A DNA stretch of 64,000 nt from Bradyrhizobium diazoefficiens (GCF_016616425.1 NZ_CP067101.1:3844001-3908000), one strand, 5' to 3'; positions 39,819 through 49,982 are shown, counted from the stretch's first letter. Notes: generated from the letters alone by a model not told the origin. Program-made: numbers and translations.

Positions 39819-40991
39819 TTGAACATCCCGAGCATCGATTTCGATCTGGGCGAAGACATCAGCCTGCTGCGCGAGACGTTGCGCGCCTTTGTGGAGGCGG
39901 AGATCACGCCGCGCGCTGTGGAGATCGAGAAGGCCAATCTGTTCCCGGCGGACCTCTGGAAGCGCCTTGGCGACCTCGGCCTGCTCGGCATGACCGCGCC
40001 GGAGCAATATGGCGGTTCGAACATGGGCTATCTCGCCCATATCGTCGCCATGGAGGAGATCTCGCGCGGCTCGGCCGCGGTCGGGCTGTCCTATGGCGCC
40101 CATTCCAACCTCTGCGTCAACCAGATCCGCCGCAACGGCAACGACGCACAACGCGCGCGCTATTTGCCGAAGCTGATCTCGGGGGAATATGTCGGCGCGC
40201 TCGCAATGTCCGAGCCGGGTGCGGGCTCCGACGTCGTCTCGATGAAGCTGCGCGCCGACAAGCGAGGCGGGCGCTACGTCCTCAACGGCTCCAAGATGTG
40301 GATCACCAATGGCGGCGACGCCGACGTGCTCGTCGTCTACGCCAAGACCGATCCGGAGGCTGGCCCGCGCGGCATGACCGCTTTCCTCGTCGAGAAGGGC
40401 TTCAAGGGTTTTACCCACGGCCAGCATCTCGACAAGCTCGGCATGCGCGGCTCCAACACCTATCCCTTGTTCTTCGATGAATGCGAGGTGCCGGAAGAGA
40501 ACGTGCTCGGCAAAGTGGGGGAGGGCGTCAAGGTGCTGATGTCCGGCCTCGACTATGAGCGCGCGGTGCTGTCAGGCGGGCCGCTCGGCATCATGGCGGC
40601 CTGCATGGACGCGGTGGTGCCCTACATGCACGAACGCAAGCAGTTCGGTCAGCCGATCGGGGACTTCCAGCTGATGCAGGGCAAGCTCGCCGATATGTAT
40701 GCGACCTGGCAGGCCACCCGCGCCTATGTTTACGCCGTGGGGCGCGCCTGCGACCGCGGCGATCACGCGCGGACGCTGCGCAAGGACGCGGCCGCAGCGA
40801 TCCTCTATTCCGCGGAGAAAGCGACGTGGATGGCGGGCGAGGCGATCCAGGCGCTCGGCGGGGTCGGCTATACATCCGAATTTCCGGTCGGACGCCTCTG
40901 GCGCGACGCGAAGCTCTACGAGATCGGCGCCGGCACCTCGGAGGTCCGCCGCATGCTGATCGGCCGCGAGCTGATGGCCGAGACGGCTTAA
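39819..40991 (+). CDS. ivd: Isovaleryl-CoA dehydrogenase
   Basis: FAD-dependent acyl-CoA dehydrogenase of leucine degradation, 390 residues. Family stretches: [81 protein letters not shown] and the C-terminal [19 protein letters not shown]. The [11 protein letters not shown] segment is characteristic of the isovaleryl enzyme. The start is a TTG (39819) with GGAGG seven bases upstream. First gene of a four-gene operon. Confidence 0.94.
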   Translation: MNIPSIDFDLGEDISLLRETLRAFVEAEITPRAVEIEKANLFPADLWKRLGDLGLLGMTAPEQYGGSNMGYLAHIVAMEEISRGSAAVGLSYGAHSNLCVNQIRRNGNDAQRARYLPKLISGEYVGALAMSEPGAGSDVVSMKLRADKRGGRYVLNGSKMWITNGGDADVLVVYAKTDPEAGPRGMTAFLVEKGFKGFTHGQHLDKLGMRGSNTYPLFFDECEVPEENVLGKVGEGVKVLMSGLDYERAVLSGGPLGIMAACMDAVVPYMHERKQFGQPIGDFQLMQGKLADMYATWQATRAYVYAVGRACDRGDHARTLRKDAAAAILYSAEKATWMAGEAIQALGGVGYTSEFPVGRLWRDAKLYEIGAGTSEVRRMLIGRELMAETA

Positions 40992-41075
40992 ATCCTCCAC
41001 GCCATTGGAATTGCCGCGAAACCGGTCCAACCTGTCCGCGGCCTCTCATCACGCCACACGAAACGCGGGACTTTC

Positions 41076-42680
41076 ATGCCGCTCCATTCCAGCATCGATC
41101 CGTCTTCATCAGACTTTGCGCGTAATTCCGAGGCCATGCGCACCCTTGTCGGCGATCTGCGCGAAAAACTCAGCCAGGTCGCCGGCGGCGGCGGCGAGGT
41201 CTCGCGCAACCGCCATACGTCGCGCGGCAAGATGCTGGCGCGCGAGCGCGTCGACCTGCTGGTCGACCCCGGGACCTCGTTCCTGGAGCTGTCGCCGCTC
41301 GCGGCCTACGGCCTCTATGGCGGCGACGTGCACTCGGCAAGCGTCGTCACCGGTGTGGGGCGCATCTCGGGCCGCGAATGCGTCATCGTCGCCAACGACG
41401 CCACCATCAAGGGCGGCACGTATTATCCGATGACCGTGAAGAAGCACCTGCGCGCGCAGGACGTGGCACGGCAGAATAACCTTCCCTGCGTCTACATGGT
41501 CGATTCCGGCGGCGCCTTCCTGCCGCTGCAGGACGAGATCTTCCCGGACGAGCGCCATTTCGGTCGCATCTTCTACAACCAGGCGCAGATGTCGTCGCAG
41601 GGCATTCCCCAGATCGCGATCGTGATGGGCTCCTGTACCGCCGGCGGCGCCTATGTGCCGGCGATGTCGGACGAGAGCATCATCGTGCGCAACCAGGGCA
41701 CCATCTTTCTCGGCGGTCCGCCGCTGGTGAAGGCTGCGACCGGCGAGGTGGTCAGCGCCGAGGAGCTCGGCGGCGCCGATGTGCATTCGCGGCAATCCGG
41801 CGTGACCGATCACTACGCCCAGAACGATGCCCATGCGATCGGCATCGCAAGGCGCATCGTCGGCACGCTGAAGCCGTCGGTGCGGCCGAACCTCAATATG
41901 CACAAGCCGCGCGATCCGCTGTTTGCGGCGGAGGAGATTTATGGCGTGGTGCCGGTCGACGGCAGAAAGCCGTTCGACGTGCGCGACATCATCGCCCGCG
42001 TCGTCGACGGCTCCGAGTTCGACGAGTTCAAGAAGCTCTACGGCACGACGCTGGTCTGCGGCTTCGCACATATCTGGGGCTATCCGGTCGGCATCATCGC
42101 CAACAACGGCATTCTCTTCAGCGAGAGTTCGCTGAAGGGCGCGCATTTCATCGAGCTGTGCTGCCAGCGCGGCATTCCGCTGGTGTTTCTGCAGAACATC
42201 ACCGGCTTCATGGTCGGCAAGAAGTACGAGGCCGGCGGCATCGCGCGCGACGGCGCCAAGCTGGTGACGGCGGTCGCGACCGCCTCGGTGCCGAAATTCA
42301 CCATCGTGATCGGCGGCTCCTACGGCGCCGGCAACTACGGCATGTGTGGCCGCGCCTACTCACCGCGCTTCCTCTGGATGTGGCCGAACGCACGCATCTC
42401 GGTGATGGGCGGCGAGCAGGCCTCGATGGTGCTGAGCCAGGTCCGCCGCGACAATATCGAGGCCAAGGGCGATAACTGGTCGAAGGAAGAGGAAGATAAA
42501 TTCCGCGAGCCTATCCGCGCGCAATATGAGAGCCAGGGGCACCCCTATTATGCCACCGCGCGTCTGTGGGACGACGGTGTGATCGACCCGGCCGACACGC
42601 GGCTCGTGCTCGGTCTTGGCCTTTCGGCGGCGTCGAATGCGCCGATCGAGCCGACGAAATTCGGCCTGTTCAGGATGTGA
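41076..42680 (+). CDS. mccB: Methylcrotonyl-CoA carboxylase, carboxyltransferase subunit
   Basis: 534 residues. Carboxyl-transferase halves with [61 protein letters not shown], the acyl-CoA site [16 protein letters not shown] and [25 protein letters not shown]. The second half has [27 protein letters not shown]. Carboxylates 3-methylcrotonyl-CoA using biotin carried by the next gene's product; that gene starts 4 bp after this stop. Confidence 0.96.
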   Translation: MPLHSSIDPSSSDFARNSEAMRTLVGDLREKLSQVAGGGGEVSRNRHTSRGKMLARERVDLLVDPGTSFLELSPLAAYGLYGGDVHSASVVTGVGRISGRECVIVANDATIKGGTYYPMTVKKHLRAQDVARQNNLPCVYMVDSGGAFLPLQDEIFPDERHFGRIFYNQAQMSSQGIPQIAIVMGSCTAGGAYVPAMSDESIIVRNQGTIFLGGPPLVKAATGEVVSAEELGGADVHSRQSGVTDHYAQNDAHAIGIARRIVGTLKPSVRPNLNMHKPRDPLFAAEEIYGVVPVDGRKPFDVRDIIARVVDGSEFDEFKKLYGTTLVCGFAHIWGYPVGIIANNGILFSESSLKGAHFIELCCQRGIPLVFLQNITGFMVGKKYEAGGIARDGAKLVTAVATASVPKFTIVIGGSYGAGNYGMCGRAYSPRFLWMWPNARISVMGGEQASMVLSQVRRDNIEAKGDNWSKEEEDKFREPIRAQYESQGHPYYATARLWDDGVIDPADTRLVLGLGLSAASNAPIEPTKFGLFRM

Positions 42681-42684
42681 TGCG

Positions 42685-44688
42685 ATGGACCGCTCGAAGC
42701 TCTACCGTCGTTTTCGCACCCTCCTGATCGCCAACCGCGGCGAGATCGCCTGCCGCGTCATCCGCACCGCCCGCGCCATGGGCCTGCGCACGGTTGCCGT
42801 CTATTCCGAGGCCGACCGCGACGCGATGCATGTCGCACTCGCCGACGAGGCCGTGCTGCTCGGTCCCGCACGCGCCCGCGACAGCTATCTCAATGTCGAG
42901 CGGCTGATCGAGGCCGCGCGGAAGACCGGAGCCGAAGCGGTGCATCCCGGCTACGGCTTCCTGTCGGAGAATGCCGAATTCGCACAGGCCTGCCTCGATG
43001 CGGGGCTGGTCTTCGTCGGCCCGACCGCCGAAATGATGAATGCGATGGGCTCGAAGTCCGGCGCGAAAGCGCTGATGGAGAAGGCCGGCGTGCCGCTGGT
43101 GCCCGGCTATCACGGCGAGGCCCAGGACGAGGCGACGCTTTCGAAAGCCGCCGACAAGATCGGCTTCCCGATCCTGGTGAAGGCGTCCGCCGGCGGCGGC
43201 GGCCGCGGCATGCGCATCGTGCGTTCGTCCGACGAGCTTGGCCCTGCGATTGTCAGCGCCAAGCGCGAGGCCAAGGCCGCGTTCGGCGACGATCGCATGC
43301 TGATTGAAAAATATGTCGACAATCCCAGGCACATCGAGGTGCAGGTGATCGGCGACAGCCACGGCAATCTCCTGTCGCTGTTCGAGCGCGAATGCACCTT
43401 GCAGCGCCGGCACCAGAAGGTGATCGAGGAAGCGCCATCGCCGACGCTCAACGCCGCCCAGCGTGAAACCGTCTGCGCCGCCGCACGAAAAGCGGCAGCC
43501 GCGGTGAACTATGTCGGCGCCGGCACGATCGAGTTCGTCTCCGACGGCAAGGACGTGTTCTTCATCGAGATGAACACCCGTCTCCAGGTCGAGCATCCCG
43601 TGACCGAACTGATCACCGGCATCGATCTCGTCGATTGGCAGTTGCGCGTCGCCTTCGGCGAGGCATTGCCAATGAAGCAGGACGAGATCAAGCTCAACGG
43701 CCATGCGATCGAGGCACGCGTCTACGCAGAGAACCCGACCAGGAATTTCATGCCGTCGGTCGGCAGGATCTCGACCTGGCGGCTGCCGGCAGAGACCGGG
43801 GGCTTGCGCATTGACGCCGGTTATCGGGAGGGCGATAGCGTCTCGCCGTACTATGACGCCATGCTCGCAAAAATGATCGCCTGGGCGCCGACGCGCGACG
43901 TCGCGATCGAACGATTGAACCGCGGATTGGAAGATTCCGACGTCCGCGGCATCGTCACCAACATCCCGTTCCTCTCCGCGCTGATGACGCATCCGAAGGT
44001 GCGGACCAATGCGATAGACACCGGCTTCATCGAGCGCGAGCTGGCGGTCCTGACCCCGGCCGCGGCGGCGCCCGGAGAGCTGGAGCTTTGCGCAGCCGTC
44101 GCCGCTGTTATCAACGACGAGCAGCAGACCGCACAGGCGCAGGCGAATTCGCCCTGGCAGACCTTCGGCTGGCAGCCGGTCGGCCGCCGCCAGCGCAGCT
44201 TCGCTTTTCGCGTTGGTCATGGGCCGGAGCAGAAGATCATTCTGAACTACGGCAGCGGGCCGGCCACGCTGGCGATCGGTGACCGCGAGCTTGCATTCGC
44301 GATTGCGCCACGCGATGGCGGCTTCGATCTGACGCTCGACGGCGTCAAATCGTCCGTGGCGGCCGTGATCGACGGTCATGAGCTGTATTTGCGCACACGC
44401 AATGGCCGCTTCGACCTGCACTGGGTCGATCCGTTCGGCGGCGAGAGTGAGGAGCAGACCGGCGAGGACAAGATCGCGGCACCCTTGCCGGGAACGGTCG
44501 TCGCGGTCTTGGCCGAAGAGGGCGCGACGCTCGACAAGGGCGCGCCGATCCTCACCCTTGAAGTGATGAAGATGGAGCAGACGTTGCGTGCGCCCCATGC
44601 CGGCGTGCTGAAATCCGTCAAGTGCAAGGTCGGCGACATCGTGCAGGAGGGGGTCGAACTCGCCGTGGTCGAGCCTGCGGGAGAGTGA
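42685..44688 (+). CDS. mccA: Methylcrotonyl-CoA carboxylase, biotin-carboxylase/carrier subunit
   Basis: 667 residues: biotin carboxylase domain (LLIANRGEIACRVIRTARAMG; HPGYGFLSENAEFA; ATP-grasp KASAGGGGRGMRIV; ECTLQRRHQKVIEEAPS; EMNTRLQVEHPVTE), a middle domain, and a C-terminal biotinyl domain with EVMKMEQ in which Lys629 carries biotin. I chose the ATG at 42685, which fits the conserved start. HMG-CoA lyase follows with one base between stop and start. Confidence 0.96.
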   Translation: MDRSKLYRRFRTLLIANRGEIACRVIRTARAMGLRTVAVYSEADRDAMHVALADEAVLLGPARARDSYLNVERLIEAARKTGAEAVHPGYGFLSENAEFAQACLDAGLVFVGPTAEMMNAMGSKSGAKALMEKAGVPLVPGYHGEAQDEATLSKAADKIGFPILVKASAGGGGRGMRIVRSSDELGPAIVSAKREAKAAFGDDRMLIEKYVDNPRHIEVQVIGDSHGNLLSLFERECTLQRRHQKVIEEAPSPTLNAAQRETVCAAARKAAAAVNYVGAGTIEFVSDGKDVFFIEMNTRLQVEHPVTELITGIDLVDWQLRVAFGEALPMKQDEIKLNGHAIEARVYAENPTRNFMPSVGRISTWRLPAETGGLRIDAGYREGDSVSPYYDAMLAKMIAWAPTRDVAIERLNRGLEDSDVRGIVTNIPFLSALMTHPKVRTNAIDTGFIERELAVLTPAAAAPGELELCAAVAAVINDEQQTAQAQANSPWQTFGWQPVGRRQRSFAFRVGHGPEQKIILNYGSGPATLAIGDRELAFAIAPRDGGFDLTLDGVKSSVAAVIDGHELYLRTRNGRFDLHWVDPFGGESEEQTGEDKIAAPLPGTVVAVLAEEGATLDKGAPILTLEVMKMEQTLRAPHAGVLKSVKCKVGDIVQEGVELAVVEPAGE

Positions 44689-44689
44689 C

Positions 44690-45601
44690 ATGAGCGACCA
44701 GATCCGCATCATCGAAATGGGGCCGCGCGACGGGCTCCAGAACGAGAAGGCTCCGGTCAGCGTCGAGGCCCGCATCGCTTTTGTCGAGGCGCTGGTCGCC
44801 GCCGGCCTCGATACGGTCGAGGTCGGCGCCTTCGTCTCGCCCAAGGCGATCCCGCAAATGGCAAGCTCGGACGCCGTGCTGCGCGGTGTTGGCCACGTGA
44901 CGGGCGCCGAATTCCACGTGCTGGTCCCGAACGAGAAGGGCTATGACGCCGCGCGCGCGGCCGGTGCAAAAGTGGTCTCGGTGTTCGCTGCGGCCTCCGA
45001 GGGGTTTTCGCGCGCCAACATCAACTGCACGGTCGCGGAGTCCATCGAGCGTTTCAAGCCGGTGCTGGCGCGCGCCAAGGCCGACGGCATCAAGGTGCGC
45101 GGCTATATCTCCTGCGTGCTGGGCTGCCCGTTCGACGGCGAGATCAAGCCGAAAGCGGTGGCCGATCTTGCCAAGACCCTGTGGGATCTCGGCTGCTACG
45201 AGATCTCGCTCGGCGACACCATCGGCGTCGGCACGCCAAGCAAGGCAAAGGAGATGCTGCGCGCGGTTGCCGCCAACATTCCCACCGCCAGGCTCGCGAT
45301 GCATTTCCACGACACTTACGGCCAGGCGCTTGCCAACCTCTATGCCGGGCTGGAGGAGGGCGTTCGTGTCATCGATGCGGCCGCCGGCGGCCTCGGCGGC
45401 TGCCCCTATGCGCCGGGTGCGACCGGCAATGTCGCGACCGAGGACGTCGTCTACATGCTCGAGGGCATGGGCGTGAAAACCGGCGTCGATATGGACAAGC
45501 TTTTGGCGGCGACCAACGAGATGAGCCGCGTGCTCGGCAAGCCGCCCGTGAGCCGGGTGGCATCGGCGCTGAACGCGAAGCGCAAGCGAGCGGCTTCGTA
45601 G
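44690..45601 (+). CDS. Hydroxymethylglutaryl-CoA lyase
   Basis: 303 residues. Cleaves HMG-CoA to acetoacetate and acetyl-CoA, the last step of leucine catabolism. TIM-barrel DRE-type motif EMGPRDGLQNEKAPV at the N-terminus, SLGDTIGVGTP, MHFHDTYGQALAN and the signature GLGGCPYAPGATGNVATED with the catalytic Cys. The TAG stop is part of the palindromic repeat at 45597-45689. The operon lacks the methylglutaconyl-CoA hydratase, which must be supplied elsewhere. Confidence 0.96.
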   Translation: MSDQIRIIEMGPRDGLQNEKAPVSVEARIAFVEALVAAGLDTVEVGAFVSPKAIPQMASSDAVLRGVGHVTGAEFHVLVPNEKGYDAARAAGAKVVSVFAAASEGFSRANINCTVAESIERFKPVLARAKADGIKVRGYISCVLGCPFDGEIKPKAVADLAKTLWDLGCYEISLGDTIGVGTPSKAKEMLRAVAANIPTARLAMHFHDTYGQALANLYAGLEEGVRVIDAAAGGLGGCPYAPGATGNVATEDVVYMLEGMGVKTGVDMDKLLAATNEMSRVLGKPPVSRVASALNAKRKRAAS

Positions 45602-45689
45602 GGTGGGCAAAGGCGCGGAGCGCCGTGCCCACCCTTTCTCCGCGATCGAAGTCGTAATGGTGGGCACGATGCGCTTTGCCCACCCTACG
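45597..45689. repeat. Inverted repeat (GTAGGGTGGGC type) overlapping the HMG-CoA lyase stop
   Basis: The left arm (45597-45616) and right arm (45671-45689) are nearly perfect complements of the form CGTAGGGTGGGCAAAGGCGC, with an inner GTGCCCACC copy. This is a widespread intergenic palindrome in Bradyrhizobium. The stop codon TAG (45599-45601) is supplied by the repeat. It could act as a terminator between the convergent operons. Confidence 0.85.
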
Positions 45690-45700
45690 GCACCTCGGCT

Positions 45701-47059
45701 CTACCTGCTCCCGTCCGGCCCCATCACCAGATCCGGCAGCCCGGTCGAGATCTCCGGCACGAAGCACAGCAGCAGCACCGCGAGCATCATCAACAGCACG
45801 AAGGGCAGAGTGCCCCAGATCACCTCGCGCAAGGGAATATCCGGCGCGACGTTGCGGATGACGAAGATGTTCAACCCTACCGGTGGGTGGATCAGCCCCA
45901 TCTCCATCACGATGGTCATCACCACGCCGAACCAGATGATGTCGAAATTGGCGGCGCGCAGCGGCGGCAGGATGATCGGCGCGGTCATCAGGATGATCGA
46001 AACCGGCGGCAGGAAGAAGCCGAGCACGACCACCATGACGAGGATTGCGAACAGCAGCTCCCAGCGCGGCAGGTGCATCGCGACGATGGATTCGGCGACC
46101 GATTGCGAGATGTGCAGATAGCTCATCACGTAGGAGTAGAGCAGCGACATGCCGATGATCATCATCAGCATGGTCGATTCCCGGATCGTCGATTTCATGA
46201 TCGGGGCGAGGTCGCTCGGCCGCCATACGCTGTAGATCGCCGCGATCAGCGCCAGCGCGAGCAGGCCGCCGAGGCCGGCGGTTTCCGACGGCGTGGCGTA
46301 GCCGCCATAGAGCGCGATCATGACGCCGGTCAGCAGCAGCACGAAGGGGATCACGCGCGGGAGCACGCTGAAGCGCTCGGCCAGCGTGTACTCGTCGCGG
46401 GCGAGGATCGCAGCCTCCGGTCCGCCTTTCTTATAGACGGCTTCGGCCGCCGCATATTCGTGGCGGAAGCGGATCACCGCGTAGGCGCCGAACAGGGAGA
46501 CCAGCAGTAGGCCGGGCCCGATGCCGGCGAGGAACAGCCGCCCGAGCGACTTTTCCGCAGCGACCGCGAACAGGATCATGGTGATCGACGGCGGCAACAG
46601 GATGCCGAGCGTGCCGCCGGCGGCGATGATGCCGGCGGCAAAGCCGCCGGAATAGCCGCGCTTGCGCATCTCCGGGATGCCGGCCGAGCCGATCGCCGAA
46701 CAGGTCGCGGGCGAGGAGCCCGCCATGGCCGCGAACAACGCGCAGGCGAACACGTTGGCGACACCGAGGCCGCCGGGCACGCGATGCAGCCAGGCATGCA
46801 GGGCCGAATAGAGGTCCTGGCCGGCGCGCGACTTGCCGATCGCGGCGCCCTTCAGGATGAAGAGCGGGATCGACAACAGCGTGATCGAAGCCATTTCCTC
46901 GTAGACGTTCTGCGTCACCGTATCCAGCGAAGCGGTGGGCATGTAGATGCCCATGAACACGACCGCAACCGCGCCAAGCGCGAACGCAATCGGCATGCCC
47001 GAGAACATCACCAGCAGGGTCGCAATGCCGTAGGCGAGGCCGATGCCGAAGACGCTCAT
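45701..47059 (-). CDS. dctM: TRAP transporter large permease, DctM
   Basis: 452 residues from the ATG at 47059, with about 12 transmembrane helices. Family features: ATLLVMFSGMPIAFALGAVAVVFM, SIPLFILKGAAIGKS, AMAGSSPATCSAIGSAGIPEM, GGTLGILLPPSITMILFA and GLIHPPVGLNIFVI. Sodium-driven import of carboxylates. The start overlaps the dctQ stop (ATGA). Confidence 0.94.
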   Translation of the reverse strand: MSVFGIGLAYGIATLLVMFSGMPIAFALGAVAVVFMGIYMPTASLDTVTQNVYEEMASITLLSIPLFILKGAAIGKSRAGQDLYSALHAWLHRVPGGLGVANVFACALFAAMAGSSPATCSAIGSAGIPEMRKRGYSGGFAAGIIAAGGTLGILLPPSITMILFAVAAEKSLGRLFLAGIGPGLLLVSLFGAYAVIRFRHEYAAAEAVYKKGGPEAAILARDEYTLAERFSVLPRVIPFVLLLTGVMIALYGGYATPSETAGLGGLLALALIAAIYSVWRPSDLAPIMKSTIRESTMLMMIIGMSLLYSYVMSYLHISQSVAESIVAMHLPRWELLFAILVMVVVLGFFLPPVSIILMTAPIILPPLRAANFDIIWFGVVMTIVMEMGLIHPPVGLNIFVIRNVAPDIPLREVIWGTLPFVLLMMLAVLLLCFVPEISTGLPDLVMGPDGSR

Positions 47060-47610
47060 GGACGCTTGGCTCCGGCGAAAGGCAGCGCAAGCTGCACGAG
47101 AATCTGGACACAAAGCAGGCTCATGCCGAACGCCATAAGCGAATAGGGGATGGCGAGCGGCGGCGACCACATCGAGTTGGAAACCTGGCCGTCGACATAG
47201 GCCTCATGGGCCAGTGTCCAGGACTTCCAGGCGAAGAAGGTGCAGAACAGGAACGTGGCAGCATCGACCAGCCAGAGCCGGACCTTGTTCGCCAGCGGCG
47301 ACAATAGGCCGACGAAGGCTTCGATGCCGATATGACCGCGGTTCTGCTGCACATAAGCGGCCGTCATGAAGGTCGCGCCGACCAGCAGGAACACGGCGGC
47401 CTCGTCCTGCCAGTAGTTGGCAGCCTGGAACAGCGCGCGACTGAGCACGCTGTAGCTCAGGATTGCGCAGGCTGCGACCAGCGCGACCGCTGCGAACACC
47501 ATGATGATGCTGTTGAGGATGGCAAGACCGCGATCGACTGCTGCCGCAAGGCCCGTCCTTGCGGCAGCGTTTGTCGGTTCGTCACGATCCGGAAGGGGAC
47601 CGTGGCTCAT
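47056..47610 (-). CDS. dctQ: TRAP transporter small permease, DctQ
   Basis: 184 residues with four transmembrane helices, for example SIIMVFAAVALVAACAILSYSVLSRALF and the conserved YWQDEAAVFLLVGATFMTAAYVQQNRGHIGI. Overlaps dctP upstream and dctM downstream by four bases each, so the three are translated together. Confidence 0.92.
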   Translation of the reverse strand: MSHGPLPDRDEPTNAAARTGLAAAVDRGLAILNSIIMVFAAVALVAACAILSYSVLSRALFQAANYWQDEAAVFLLVGATFMTAAYVQQNRGHIGIEAFVGLLSPLANKVRLWLVDAATFLFCTFFAWKSWTLAHEAYVDGQVSNSMWSPPLAIPYSLMAFGMSLLCVQILVQLALPFAGAKRP

Positions 47611-48629
47611 GCCGCGACGTCGTTGGCGAGCTTGAGCAGTTTCGCCGCAGTCGCGGTCTTGGCGCTGTAGTCCTTCCAGGCGGTATCGCGGGCGATATCA
47701 CGCCACTTGCCGACGGTCGCGGCATCGAGCGCCGAAACCTTGGCGCCGGCCTTCTCGTAGACCTTGGCGACCTCGATATCGTCGTCCTGCGCGCCCTTGC
47801 GGCCGAAGGCCTCGAGCTCGGTGCCGACCGCGAGCAGGATATCCTGCTGGTTCTTCGGCAGCTTGTCGAAGATCGCCTTCGACATCATCAAGGGCTCGAG
47901 CATGAACCAATAGGAGGCGCCCGCGCCCGAGGTCAGCGACTTCGCGACCTCTTCCAGGCGGAACGAGATCAGGCTGGTCGAGGAGGTGATTCCGGCATCG
48001 CAGGCGCCGGTCTGCATCGCCGCATAGATTTCGTTCGAAGGTACCGACAGCACCGAAGCGCCGGCGGTCTGCAGCACCATGTCCATCTCGCGCGAGCCGC
48101 CGCGCACCTTCAGGCCCTTGGCGTCTTCCGGGGCGACGATCGGCTTGGAACGGCTGGCCACGCCGCCGGCCTGCCATACCCAGGTGAGCAGGATGATACC
48201 CTTGTCGGCGAGGAAGTCGGTCAACGCCTTGCCGACCGGCTCCTTCTTCCAGCGCAAGCCCTGGTCGTAGGTGGTCACGAGGCCGGGCATCAGGCCGATA
48301 TTGGTCTCCGGCAGTTCGCCGCCGGCGTAGGGCATTGGATAGAGGCTGATGTCGAGTGCGCCCTTGCGCATCGCGGAGAACTGCGCGTTGGTCTTGATCA
48401 GCGAGGAGTTCGGATAGATCTCGGCGGCGATGTCGCCGTTGCTGCGCTTGGCGACTTCGGCAGCGAACATGCGGCAGAGCCGATCCCGGAAATCCCCCTT
48501 GTCGATGGTGCCGCCTGGAAACTGGTGCGAGATCTTCAGTGTGGTCGCGGCCTGCGCCGTACCGATGCCGAAGCGAAGAATGGCGGGTGCGGCGACAGCG
48601 GTCGCGAGCAGGTGGCGGCGCGTAAGCAT
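47607..48629 (-). CDS. dctP: TRAP transporter substrate-binding protein, DctP
   Basis: 340 residues with a signal peptide (TRRHLLATAVAAPAILRFGIGTAQA, which has a twin-arginine look). DctP signatures: KISHQFPGGTIDKGDFRDRLCRMFAAEVAKRSNGDIAAEIYPNSSL, LKVRGGSREMDMVLQTAGASVLSVPSNEIYAAMQTGACDAG, where the Arg contacts the ligand carboxylate. First gene of the operon and convergent with the leucine operon, so it may import a branched short-chain acid. The ligand is not determinable. Confidence 0.94.
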   Translation of the reverse strand: MLTRRHLLATAVAAPAILRFGIGTAQAATTLKISHQFPGGTIDKGDFRDRLCRMFAAEVAKRSNGDIAAEIYPNSSLIKTNAQFSAMRKGALDISLYPMPYAGGELPETNIGLMPGLVTTYDQGLRWKKEPVGKALTDFLADKGIILLTWVWQAGGVASRSKPIVAPEDAKGLKVRGGSREMDMVLQTAGASVLSVPSNEIYAAMQTGACDAGITSSTSLISFRLEEVAKSLTSGAGASYWFMLEPLMMSKAIFDKLPKNQQDILLAVGTELEAFGRKGAQDDDIEVAKVYEKAGAKVSALDAATVGKWRDIARDTAWKDYSAKTATAAKLLKLANDVAA

Positions 48630-48960
48630 GGTGTGATCCCCTTGGCGTTTTTTGGACAGTTCTTGTTTGGCGTGATTTGTTTAGCGTGATTTGGATCTAG
48701 GCTCTTGAGGCCGGCGCGAGACCCATCCTAGCCGGTGTTTCATCTGATAGTTCGAGACCGAATGCCGCGGCAAGTGCCGGTCGTGCTGCGCTGCACACTT
48801 CCGACTCCCGTTGCAGGCTCCGGGCTCCTCCAAACGATGGATCGCAGCGAGATCGTCAAAGATTTATTGGCGGTGGCGTAACAACGCACGCCATCCATCC
48901 GTCGAGATTGATTAGCGGCGTCCGTCGCTGACCAACACCATTTCGAAGGGAAGATGATCC
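48630..48960. other. Divergent intergenic region, 331 bp
   Basis: It separates dctP from the next plus-strand gene and should hold both promoters. A short direct repeat GCGTGATTTG lies at about 48670 and 48685. No gene is seen. Confidence 0.45.
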
Positions 48961-49206
48961 ATGACCATTCGCACCCGCATCGTGCTCGGCGTCTCGGCTG
49001 CCGCTCTCTCGCTTGGCCTCGCGTTTGCGCCGGCCGCCTTTGCTCAGGACAAGATGAGCAAGGATGGGGGGATGATGAAGAAGGACACGATGTCCAAGGA
49101 CGGCATGATGAAGAAGGATGCAATGTCCAAGGACGACGGCATGAAGAAGGACAAGATGTCGAAGGATGGGATGAAGAAAGACGACGGGATGATGAAGAAG
49201 CACTGA
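48961..49206 (+). CDS. Secreted Met/Lys/Asp-rich repeat protein, 81 residues
   Basis: Signal peptide TRIVLGVSAAALSLGLAFAP, cleaved near FAQ. The mature chain is five imperfect repeats of about ten residues built from MSKDGMMKKD. Low complexity, highly charged and methionine-rich. Similar 'pentapeptide MXKDX repeat' proteins exist in proteobacteria. A role in metal binding or oxidant scavenging is possible but unproven. Confidence 0.8.
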   Translation: MTIRTRIVLGVSAAALSLGLAFAPAAFAQDKMSKDGGMMKKDTMSKDGMMKKDAMSKDDGMKKDKMSKDGMKKDDGMMKKH

Positions 49207-49366
49207 TCGCTGGTCGTCACGAGGCGCCGGGCCAGGACGCAGGCGCGCTTCGGATGCCGTCCGCGCTCAACGATCGGGGCCGCGCGTTCGCGCGGCCCCG
49301 ATCGCGACCATCCCGAAATGAGATTTGAACGGAAGCGCGCTGCCTCGGTCCGATTGGGGTCGAGCG

Positions 49367-49714
49367 CTACTTCCGCTTGGCCTTGCGCGCGGCGTAGCGG
49401 GCATCGCGCTTGGCCTTTTGCTCGGCTTCGAGCGCAGCGCGTTGTGCTTCGGCTTCCTCGGCCTCGCGCGCGATCCGCGCGGCTTCTGCGGCCTTGGCTT
49501 CTTCCTCGCGGCGCTTCTGCTCGGCCCTTTCCGCCTCGCGCGCGGCCTTTGCCTCGGCGCGCTTGGCCGCGAGAGCCTCGCGCTCGGCACGTTTCGCCGC
49601 AACGGCCGGATCGTCGTGACCCGGCTGCGACTTGAATTTGTTCAAAAGATTTTTGCGTGCTTCCTGCGCCGCCTTTTGCCGGTCGGAGAAGCCTGGTTCC
49701 CTAAATCCACTCAT
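49367..49714 (-). CDS. DUF6481 family protein
   Basis: 115 residues. Begins MSGFREPGFSDRQKAAQEARKNLLNKFKSQPG, the family's conserved start, then DDPAVAAKRAEREALAAKRA and a long Lys/Arg/Glu/Ala-rich helix to the end. Probably a long single helix or coiled coil in the cytoplasm. The function is unknown. Confidence 0.82.
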   Translation of the reverse strand: MSGFREPGFSDRQKAAQEARKNLLNKFKSQPGHDDPAVAAKRAEREALAAKRAEAKAAREAERAEQKRREEEAKAAEAARIAREAEEAEAQRAALEAEQKAKRDARYAARKAKRK

Positions 49715-49982
49715 CGAACGAACCTTGTCTTCCTCACTTTCGATCCTACATCACTGCGGTTGGTACGTCGGCTGGGCATAGCAGGCACCACGCGACGCAG
49801 AAGCGTGTACATCGCTGCGCGTCGCGAAGCCACCCATAATCGCAGCCGATCAGGTCAACGAAAAATCGCCCCCTCCCGACGATCTCTCGTAGCCCGAAAA
49901 AACTGCCGAATTGTGATGTCCCTCACAAGGGAGCATCAGGGCGACGCCTAGCGTCCGCCCCGATACGAGACGGAGCACGGGC

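Noticed and set aside
39708..40427. In-frame upstream extension of the AraC-type gene to 582 residues
   Set aside because: The added part overlaps the isovaleryl-CoA dehydrogenase gene in antisense and lacks protein character. The ATG at 39707 has a good ribosome binding site.
42670..44844. A 724-codon antisense frame over the carboxylase biotin subunit gene
   Set aside because: The plus strand encodes a textbook biotin carboxylase over the same bases; the antisense product has no recognisable features.
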